The translations under genes and the position numbers were made by a program. From Penium margaritaceum (Eukaryota; Streptophyta; Zygnematophyceae; Desmidiales; Peniaceae), in assembly GCA_023375785.1 (NCBI GenBank), contig SZWC01015230.1, positions 18,668 to 58,270 of the forward strand: a stretch of DNA of 39,603 bases, written 5' to 3'. The notes beneath the pieces were generated by a model that searched no databases, had not been told where the DNA came from, and saw only the letters and a list, made by a program, of their open reading frames with translations. Each line of letters opens with the position of its first letter. The stretch's first letter is position 1. Positions 32,064 through 39,603 of the stretch are shown here, piece after piece.

Positions 32064-32716
32064 TGTTGAAATAGTATGCACCTTGTCCACTGCCTAGCTG
32101 GCTAGTTACACATACAGACAAGGCATGCACTGCTCTATAGAGTACGTCCCCTTGGTCTATTCTAAGATGGGCCAGGAATGCACTGCCCATCATGGGTATG
32201 TGCCCTGTGTATCATCATAGGGACCATACCTTTTGGGCGTGGTTGAATAGGCACCAGAGTCTCAAACGAGAGGTCACGGATTCAAACCCCGCGACTGCTG
32301 CAATTTCCTTGATGGCCCAAACTGGGACAAGAAGCTTCTAGGAAGCTTACTAGAGCCTGGCTTGAGGATGACACTTGGCGATCTAAGGACGCGCCAAGTA
32401 GGACTATAGGTTGAGGTTGGCTCCAGTGGAGCCACTACAAGCAGAAGCTTTAGCAAAGCTCTGCAAGTATGAAAGCATGTACCCTGTATGCATCCATTTA
32501 CAGTTCTTGCCTTTTAGACTCCTCACAGAGTGTCCAACCAAAGGTAGACACTAAAGACCAACATGTGGACTTCGTGAGGTTGCAAACCAAATGAACCTAA
32601 AGCGTGGATCCATCGTTCGAGGGTGATATGTTATCTTGGTTGAAATACCAAGAGCGGTTGGCGGCCTCCCATGTCGGGACCCGTTTTCTAGACCGTTGCT
32701 ATCCGGCTCATTGACA
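32064..32716 (+). repeat. 3' LTR of Copia-2
   Basis: It begins TGTTGAAATAG and ends ATTGACA, 653 bp like its partner. Its TATA box is altered (TATGAAA). It differs from the 5' LTR mainly by transitions. Confidence 0.93.
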
Positions 32717-32721
32717 ATCAT

Positions 32722-33658
32722 TTGGGTTGGAACATTAAAATGAAAGGTATGCAAGTACATGATTCACTTTCATCAATGGAAGACCATGAAACATCACGTT
32801 GCATGGAAGTCGCTCCCATTTCATCGATGAAAAGAATCACAAAAAATGAATACCATGTTATGATCTGATGATAGATGAAAGAGCATTCTTTTCTGAACAT
32901 CTCAACATAAAAAAGGCAACTTCACTTGGATTGCTAACAACCAGAGCAGCTTGCGAGTTTGCAAAGCGTGTTCACTTGGAAGGGACAGATTGATGCATTC
33001 ACCATTTAGCTACCAAAACTAGGTCACCTAAATAATGTGACCAAGCCCTTACAAATGGAGCATGCAGTTACAAAGAAGCAATTGTGCAGTCCCATGTATA
33101 GTTTCTAAACTTCACAGTGAGATGGTCATTTAAAAGATGTCTATTGGAGGCATGTAGTTAAGTGCGGATGGATAGGCCTTCGTGACACATAGACACAAGA
33201 GACCAAACAAATCCCGTCCAGAAGAAAGCAGAAATGAATATGTTTCCGAATAAGGGCCTGAACCGGTGAATTGTTTTTTGTTTTCATTGCATGATAGGGA
33301 AGCGGGGGATGGCAAGCAAACCTGTCCGCACGAGCTTGCAAGTGTTCCCATGTCTGCCAAAGAAGACAAAAGCGAAGGAGGGACAATCAAACGATTCATG
33401 TTGATTTCGTCTGACTGAAGTCTGATGTCAGTCTACGTGGCATGCTTCCCAACGCTTGGAAAAGGAATGACTTGAAGAACGGCAAAAATCTGTCCAAGCG
33501 CATGTCATCTGGAAGTTTATCTTAAACTAGTTTTCTATCCAGAGTTCACCGAATTTGAACCTACATCGTCGTTTCAAATTACATCTTTTATACGTAAATT
33601 GTGAGAAGAAGAGAAGCAAATTTAGAAGTGTTGTCCTAGGCCCTGAACTATAGTAGTT
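32722..33658. other. Unassigned DNA between Copia-2 and the Harbinger-like element
   Basis: No open frame or repeat of note. Nothing further was seen. Confidence 0.5.
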
Positions 33659-33661
33659 TAA

Positions 33662-34314
33662 GGCCGGTGTCACACTACCTTGCAGCAACCCGTTCCCACA
33701 TTCCGCGTTTCCTCGTTTAAGAAGAAGGCAAGTCGGCGGTCGTTGTTAGGCATCTACGGTCACACCAGAGCCTGTAGCAGCTCGATTTGGTGGTATCAAT
33801 CTAATAGATGGTTTCAGACATTTTTTGACGTGAGACTGTTAGCGTTGACCCATGAATTCGATTCGCACTCCACGATGAACGCGCAAAATAAAAGGCGCTA
33901 TCAACGAGTTGCTAAAGAGTTGCTACAGCCTGAGAGGTGTAGCAAATCGTGGCAACCCTCGTCGGTCACGTTAACTTGGGACAAAAATGTATGTGCCAAA
34001 CCACCCCTAACTCATATCGCTTATCCTTGTGTTGATTGTGACGTCACCAAAGCGAGCCACGCCATTACTCGCACGACATCAATCCACTTTCATGAGTATG
34101 AAAAAAATGTTGAAACATGCATGCTACCTGTGAGCGAATGGTGTCACACTGTTGCTGAGTGAGCTTTAACATGGAAATGTGTGCACCATTAAAGCAAGAA
34201 CAAAAAATCAAGGACGTTTTATGCGGTTTGTGACGAACGAGTTGACTGACCCTACGATCATAGCTCGTTGCAACTTCTCGCGGTGAGTTGAGTTTTTTGG
34301 GTGTGACATCGGCC
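33662..34314. mobile_element. PIF/Harbinger-like non-autonomous element (MITE), 653 bp
   Basis: The terminal inverted repeats are GGCCGGTGTCACAC (33662-33675) and GTGTGACATCGGCC (34301-34314), with one mismatch over 14 bp. The flanks carry TAA on both sides (33659-33661 and 34315-34317). A 3-bp TWA duplication with a GG-starting TIR is typical of PIF/Harbinger. The 160-codon open frame inside shows no transposase or Myb-like motif, so I treat the element as non-coding. Superfamily assignment rests on termini and duplication only. Confidence 0.7.
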
Positions 34315-34317
34315 TAA

Positions 34318-35609
34318 ATCTATCAATCTATATTTCATCCCAAAAGAGGATATTTGAACCAATAATCAATTAGCTAGTTTTTTGCGGCAATTCTTATTGA
34401 TGATTGGTCATCCGGTTTAACAATTTCCGGTTTTTCACCAGTTCCTTTGCCAAAGTCTGCCAGCGCAAGACATGTAATCTTCTTACGACACGCGGTCCGC
34501 GCCGAGACGGGGCACCGTTGATGCAATACATGACATCAACACGGGGATTGGCATCGTGAGGACTAAGTCGGAGCAGATTTTTCCATGCCAAACTTAAACA
34601 CTGCGTGTACAAACACTTGAAGAAGACAATGATGATTCTCATCGGCCGTCGGTGTCGGTTGACATGCTATAATGGAGACCCTAGCGACATAGTTAAGAAA
34701 TTGTTGCTGACCTTTCGAGGACCTAGCTGTAAAACTATGGGTGCGGTCAGTCAACATGAGGTAGTTGTTCAAAACCATAAAACCACAAAATATCATGTAT
34801 AAGAGGGTTATGATGGCTGCATCCGTACAGTCGTGCTCTTGGGTGTCCTCAGGACTTCAGCTCGGGCTTCAATTGGGTCAATGGTTGATGGCCCTCTCCC
34901 TGAAATGCCACTAGCGGAGCCCACCGAACCGGATGGGGTTCCTGGGCTCCGATTTGGTCTAGCCCACCGGAGCCCACAGGAGCCAACCTGAGCCCACCCA
35001 CTCGGTTGACAGAGGCAGAATGGGCGGGAATGGACTGAAGCATCGCCAAGAATTGATGTACGGACGTCTCGATCCCAACCGTTGGTAACGGAACATTTTG
35101 TAAAAGGATTTTATTTCTAAGGTTTGAACTACCACCTCAGGTGGTACAACCGCACTCATTGTTAATGATAACGTTTAACAATAACTGTGCCATAAAGGCA
35201 TGGATATATTTGTAGATGGAAGAAACCGCGGTAAATCGACTCGCAACCATTGCCAAGGAAAGGCGCAATTGCGATTTTTCGACAAAGCCTCGCTTGCGTT
35301 CGTTACATCGCATACCTATATATCCTTCCCTTGTGGATAGTTCAAAGCTATTCCGGTTTCAGGGCCCAATCGCTATGGAGCGAGGATACGCAAACGCTTC
35401 GTGACATGGACGAACATGCCGGTCGAAGTTCTTTAAAAAAATTAGGACCGATGTCCATCAAACTCAGACATTGATTAGCGCTAAATCGACAAATTCCAAT
35501 TTGTACTCCTGCTGATTCGAACCTTTTCCCTCGTACGCGTAGAATCAACAAATTTTGAGCACCGAGAGGGAAATTGATGAAACCCTATAATCGGAATCAT
35601 TGATTCTGC
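34318..35609. other. Unassigned DNA with a possible older MITE remnant at its right edge
   Basis: No gene was found. Sequence at about 35520-35600 (GAATCAAC, GATGAAACCCTATAATC) resembles the right subterminal part of the GGGGGTGAACC elements. An older copy may therefore have been the insertion site of the element at 35610. Confidence 0.4.
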
Positions 35610-36248
35610 GGGGGTGAACCAGCGCTTTGATTTTGCTATTGACACAATGATCCCGCCGGGCTGGTTAGCGGGAGGCAACGCAGCGACGGGGTCTTCGAGC
35701 GCTCACGAATGCCTGCGAGTGCGCATAAACTCTGTTGCAGAATCAAAGGGGAATTAAATGGGTTCCCCCCGATTCATCATGGATTTATCTTCGTGAAGTC
35801 CCACGTGGTGGGGTTCCCAACGTTTGAGAAACGTCTTAAGTGCATCAAAGCGAATAATCAAAGCCAAGACCCAACAGGAAGACGTTCATTTTTATATATG
35901 TTCAAAAAATGGTTTCATTAGATTGACTCAATCATCTACGGGTGAGGACAAGTTTCAACCCGGTTCGAAATTGGTTGAAATGACACGCGCCGCTTGACGT
36001 CGCTTTGTTGGGGAGGTGCGGAGCGAGGGGGTGACCCATCGGTGTAGGATTTGCATTTGCAAAATCACGACGTTCAGCCGCCGTTGTCGGAGGGGGTAAA
36101 CCTTCGAAAATTGCAGACTCGGCAGCCAGGTCCCGCTGATTTGAGCCGGTTCCCTCTCGATGAAAGAATCACAATTAAATCATTATTTAGGCGCGAAATA
36201 GATGAAACCCTAGAATCAACAACAAAATCACATAGCTGGTTCACCCCC
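35610..36248. mobile_element. GGGGGTGAACC-family element A, 639 bp
   Basis: The left end GGGGGTGAACC (35610-35620) and right end GGTTCACCCCC (36238-36248) are perfect 11-bp inverted repeats. Similarity extends inward to about 36 bp (GATTTTG..TTGA on both sides). The flanking TGC on each side (35607-35609, 36249-36251) is a 3-bp target duplication. The body matches element D except that most of the central 700 bp of D is missing. No transposase frame is present. Confidence 0.75.
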
Positions 36249-36309
36249 TGCATTGGTTCAAGGCTTAACTCGTGGACTGCGAAAGCCACGTGGCTTGGGA
36301 GCTCGCCAA

Positions 36310-36955
36310 GGGGGTGAACCAATGTTTTGATTTTGGTTTTGATTATTTCCTCGTTGCACGGGACGCGCCTTGACGAGCAGATTGTGGAGCCGACGAGGAC
36401 ACTTGCGATTGCGCCAAAACCCGTTTAAAAAATTACTCCTGGAATCAAAGCCTTCCCGCCTGTTTAAACTGATTCTACACCTACTAATGCCGACGTGGCA
36501 GCGTTCACAACGTCCTTGTAACGTCTTACATGCGGGAAAACAAGGAATCAATGCAAATGCACGTGGTTAGGACGTTAATGAAGAAATATGGTCTAAAACT
36601 GATTTGAAGGAATCTGCATCCACATTTATGGCATTGGATGAGTTTTGCACTGAATGGACGACCACGATTCAGCACACGCATCTTTGTTGCTGACGAGGAA
36701 GTATGGCACCCGCCGAGCGACGAGCTCCCACAAGCTCGTTGCACGCTTCAGGCTTTTCATTGCTGTCCCAAAAATCGTGAAGAAATTACTTCGATTTTGG
36801 AAGAAAAAAGCGCGGAATCCTTGAACCGCGGTGTGATTTCTCCCTGATTCCATCGCAATCCCTCCTCCCGAAAAATCACAAAAGAATCATCAATCTAGTA
36901 CGAAGCTTATGAAACCGCAGAATCAAAATCGAAGGCATAGCGTCGGTTCACCTCC
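36310..36955. mobile_element. GGGGGTGAACC-family element B, 646 bp
   Basis: The ends are GGGGGTGAACC (36310-36320) and GGTTCACCTCC (36945-36955), with one mismatch. CAA flanks both sides (36307-36309, 36956-36958). Subterminal sequence follows the family pattern (TTTTGATTTTGG at left; TGAAACCGCAGAATCAAAATC at right), but the body diverges from A and D. No coding frame is evident. Confidence 0.7.
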
Positions 36956-36958
36956 CAA

Positions 36959-37643
36959 GGGGGTGAACCGATGCCTTCTAAGAAGATTCCAGGAAGCTTC
37001 CTAGCCTTTCTGCTTGCTAGCCTGACAGCACGGGTCTGGCTGGTTGACACACAGGTCATGCAAGGGACAACAAGGGTAGGGAGAGACACGTGCACTTGTA
37101 TCTCAAGCTTCAACTGAAGTAAATGCAGAGAGAAATAACAAATGACAGGTCCACAGCATAAATAGCCGCCGTGGCTCACGGCGGGTGGCGCACACGGCGG
37201 TGCCTGTCAAACCTGAACCGGCCCAAAACCACTGTTTTGGCCATAACTCTGCGCACAAGCGTCCAAACGGAGCGCCGTCTGATCCTACAGATGCACAACA
37301 AAAAGACAGACACAACGACTGGTCACACGCCTACGTCCGGGAACAGCCGGAGAGTGTAAGAAAACAAACATGTAAATCAGCCTGGCAGGGCTGTCCACCG
37401 AGAAAATCCTGAAGACCTCCAAACGTAGTCCGTGGGCTGTGGGAGCCCTCTGGTACACTGGGTAGGCTGCCAGGCTGCCTCCAACGGGTGGAGCATCACC
37501 TCAGGGAACTATGTCTCCAGCTGGGTCCGCCTCAAGGATCTGCACGAGCATGGACACGGCCGAGTGGTCACAACCAACTGTACAACTGTGTATGACTGAC
37601 AACATCACAACACCTTCCTCGGCGTGCACCTCTGCTCCTCTCT
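36959..37643. other. Orphan GGGGGTGAACC left end and unassigned DNA
   Basis: GGGGGTGAACC (36959-36969) starts directly after the CAA duplicate of element B. It forms a 10-bp palindrome with B's right end (TCGGTTCACC/GGTGAACCGA). No matching right end was found before 37643. It may be the truncated start of another copy. The rest of the stretch holds no recognisable gene. Confidence 0.5.
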
Positions 37644-38977
37644 GGGGGTGAACCGTCGCTTTGATTTTGTTATTGATTCCTCCGGTTTGGTTAGCGGGAG
37701 GCGGCCCATCGATTCGATGTGTGAGCGCTCGTGAATGCTTGCGAGTGCGCCAAAACGTGGCAACGAAATCAAAGGAGAAATCAAAGGGTTCCCGCTGATT
37801 CATCATGATTTTATCGCCCTTTAATCCTACGTGGCGGGGTTCCCAACATCTGGGAACCGTTTTAAGTGTGGCGAAACAAAGAACAAAAGCTAAGACCCGT
37901 TTCGAAGACGTTCTTTCATAAACATGTACAAAACAGAGTTTTCGTTATATACATCCTCATCGACGGTCAAGGACAACTTTCAAACCGGCTCGAAATTCAT
38001 AGAAAGTTTACGCGCCTCTTGCGGTCGCTCTTTTTGGGAGGTGCGCAGAAGGGGGGGGGGGGGGGGGGGGGGGGGNNNGGGGGGGGGTGGCCCATCGGAG
38101 AAGGATTCGTCCGAAAAATCAGGACGTTCAGCCGCCGATGTTGGAAGGTGTGAACCCGCGAGAGTTGCGGACACAGCAGCCAGGTCCCGCTGATTCAAAC
38201 CAGTGCGATGAACCGACACCCGGTTATTGCTACTGATTCTACGGTTTCATCCTGGACCCGCTCGATTTGTCGACCTTTCATGATTCTGTTTGATTACCCG
38301 CCTTCGAGGTCACCAGTTTGAATCAGCGGCAAATTTGATCTGGCTGATTGGAATTCGCGCGTCTTGCTTTCCAAAAAATGAGCGCTTGACGCCCTGATTT
38401 CGCGGGACGGCGTCCAACACCGACGGCGAGCCGGATCGCCAGGACCTGCGATCGTCGGACCGACGCCTCTCGCGTGCGGTTGCCCCCTCCTTTAGTCATT
38501 TTCCCGATGCAAGTGGTTGGATAAATCGTCGGTAGCGATAGGACTCGTCGATGGTATTCGCTTTCAGCTGAAGCGTGATTTCACCTACCGATTTCATATT
38601 ACGTATTGATTATGGGCATTCGTTGTGATTCTGCATTTTGATTCATGGAATGATTCTCCAACATCCGTGGAGACCTGCCACGTAGGAATTTTGGGGTGTC
38701 GATGATTAGTTAATCGGCGGTTCATCACACAATAATCACCGCGCAACGCAGCCGAGGAGTGGCAGATTCGCGCAAGACAGCGAGCGCTCGCAGAACTCTC
38801 GCAACAACTCGCAACTTCGCTACCCGCCAATGGATGCCTTAATCACTAGCAGTAACAGGGCGTCGGTTCAAGCCCCAGTTCCCTCTTGATGACAGAATCA
38901 CAGAAGAATCATAACTTAGGCGCGAAATCGTTGCAACCCTAGAATCAACAGCAAAATCACAGCGCCGGTTCACACCC
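37644..38977. mobile_element. GGGGGTGAACC-family element D, 1334 bp (long form)
   Basis: The left end GGGGGTGAACC (37644-37654) and right end GGTTCACACCC (38967-38977) are inverted repeats with one mismatch, continuing into GCTNTGATTTTG-type subterminal sequence. TCT flanks both sides (37641-37643, 38978-38980). The first ~560 bp match element A (GGTTAGCGGGAGGC, GGGGTTCCCAAC, CAGCCAGGTCCCGCTGATT), and the last ~100 bp match A's end. The extra middle shows no transposase frame. A G run with Ns lies inside. Confidence 0.75.
38051..38087. repeat. Poly-G run with three Ns
   Basis: There are 25 Gs, NNN (38076-38078), then 9 Gs, inside element D. The aligned region of element A has only a short G run (GAGCGAGGGGG), so this is an expansion and its true length is unknown. 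Confidence 0.95.
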
Positions 38978-39015
38978 TCTGTCCTACCTCCCTGGCGCAG
39001 TACGACGAAAACTTC

Positions 39016-39456
39016 TCACTGTTGTTTAGGCAATGGCCGTAGCGGCGGCAGGGGGTCCCCGCTGTTGCGCAGCTGCTGCTCCAGCTGTTGCTGCAGCAAT
39101 GGTAACACCATGGTCGTGTTCGCGGCAGCACGGCAGCGCAGCACCGTCGGTAGCAGCAGCATTCGCGCCAGTAGCAGCACCAGGCGCGCGCGTGGCATCA
39201 TGCGCGGTAGCGCGGAGGCGGCAGCAGCCGCGCGGGGCGGAGCTGGCGGTTGACTGCTTTGCAGCCCAAATTCGTGTTCCAGTTTGGCCATGTCGCCATC
39301 ATCATCATCATCAGTATCTATCTCGAGGCACTGTGCGTATGCCTCGATCGCAGTGCTGCCACGTGTCTTGCAGTTTGCGTTTCGCGCATGGTATTCCTCC
39401 ATTCGTATTTCTACTCGCATTTCGTGTCCCGCGCTTCGCAGATTTATCTTCCGCAT
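39016..39456 (-). CDS. Hypothetical protein, 146 residues, low confidence
   Basis: The minus-strand frame begins at ATG 39456-39454. It reads a basic N-terminus (MRKINLRSAGHEMRVEIRME), an acidic cluster (EIDTDDDDDGDMAKLEHEF) from GAT-type repeats, then Pro/Ala- and Leu/Gln-rich segments (LLQQQLEQQL). I do not recognise a domain. The alternating charge blocks look more protein-like than the other unassigned frames, but GCA/CAG-rich DNA readily yields such frames. It could be an exon, a gag fragment or chance. Confidence 0.2.
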   Translation of the reverse strand: MRKINLRSAGHEMRVEIRMEEYHARNANCKTRGSTAIEAYAQCLEIDTDDDDDGDMAKLEHEFGLQSSQPPAPPRAAAAASALPRMMPRARLVLLLARMLLLPTVLRCRAAANTTMVLPLLQQQLEQQLRNSGDPLPPLRPLPKQQ

Positions 39457-39564
39457 TCCGCAGGTCGCATGTTTTTAGGCATGCGCAGTAGAGGTGGAGC
39501 TACACCAGCATCATGCGACCCACATTCGCGAACAGGCTTGCTCTGCGAGCGGTGGAGAGAAGGG

Positions 39565-39567
<3 letters not shown>

Positions 39568-39603
<36 letters not shown>
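39568..39603. repeat. (TC)n microsatellite at window end
   Basis: Uninterrupted TC dinucleotides run from 39568 to the last base; the array continues beyond the window. Confidence 0.98.

Larger units (their letters stand above)
26683..32716 (+). mobile_element. Copia-2: complete Ty1/copia LTR retrotransposon, 6034 bp
   Basis: Two 653-bp LTRs (26683-27335 and 32064-32716) flank gag and pol in copia order. They are bordered by ACCAT (26678-26682) and ATCAT (32717-32721), a 5-bp target duplication with one change. The left LTR starts TC instead of TG, probably a mutation; both end CA. The LTRs differ visibly, by about a tenth of positions in the first 260 bp, mainly transitions. The insertion is therefore not recent. 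The coding region carries 7 TAG, 2 TGA and one frameshift. Confidence 0.92.

Noticed and set aside
33680..34162. 160-codon open frame inside the Harbinger-like element as a transposase
   Set aside because: It has no ATG at its start and no DDE or Myb-like motifs, and is too short for a transposase.
1..39603. CRISPR arrays, bacterial operons, rRNA genes
   Set aside because: No evenly spaced identical repeats with unique spacers, no operon-like gene packing and no rRNA signature were seen.

Overview
This window is a repeat-dense stretch of a eukaryotic nuclear genome. The evidence is: Ty1/copia and Ty3/gypsy LTR retrotransposons, a probable spliceosomal intron, TIR/TSD DNA elements, long CAG, CAA, CT and G runs, and assembly gaps. 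The range of element types and apparent loss of C in CG and CAG contexts fit a plant-lineage (land plant or green alga) genome. I cannot name the species, and I found no convincing host gene.

Layout. Positions 1-~6600 hold a GC-rich Ty1/copia element (Copia-1). Its 5' LTR lies off the window, its gag starts at an ATG in strong context (235), and pol ends at TGA 5780-5782. Positions ~7045-9822 hold a decayed relative (Copia-3) with LTR-like ends, a tRNA-iMet PBS-like site and RT/RNase H remnants. Positions 9.8-17.3 kb contain trinucleotide-rich DNA, a gapped (CAA)n array, an LTR-like repeat and two hairpins. Positions 17.4-26.6 kb are AT-richer and hold degenerate CACTTTCAC-type repeats, a Copia tail and Ty3/gypsy integrase and RT fossils. 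Positions 26683-32716 hold a complete Copia element (Copia-2): two 653-bp LTRs, near-matching 5-bp target duplications, a half-tRNA-like PBS, and tRNA-like A/B boxes plus a TATA box in the LTR. Positions 33.6-39.0 kb hold small non-autonomous DNA transposons. One is PIF/Harbinger-like with TAA duplications. The others form an unrecognised family with GGGGGTGAACC termini and 3-bp duplications. The window ends in a (TC)n run.

Main observation. Copia-1 keeps one reading frame for about 5 kb from ATG 235 to an assembly gap, interrupted by 13 TAG codons and by no TAA or TGA. Eight of these TAGs lie in or just after a CAG-encoded polyglutamine tract. Copia-2 shows 7 TAG, 2 TGA and no TAA in its main frame. 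Two explanations compete: TAG read as glutamine, or methylation-driven C-to-T decay at CAG (CHG) and CG sites. Catalytic and zinc-binding substitutions that look like CG decay favour the second. Clustering of TAG at plausible Gln positions keeps the first alive. Two Copia-1 TAGs also sit inside a candidate 93-nt intron at the gag-pol junction.
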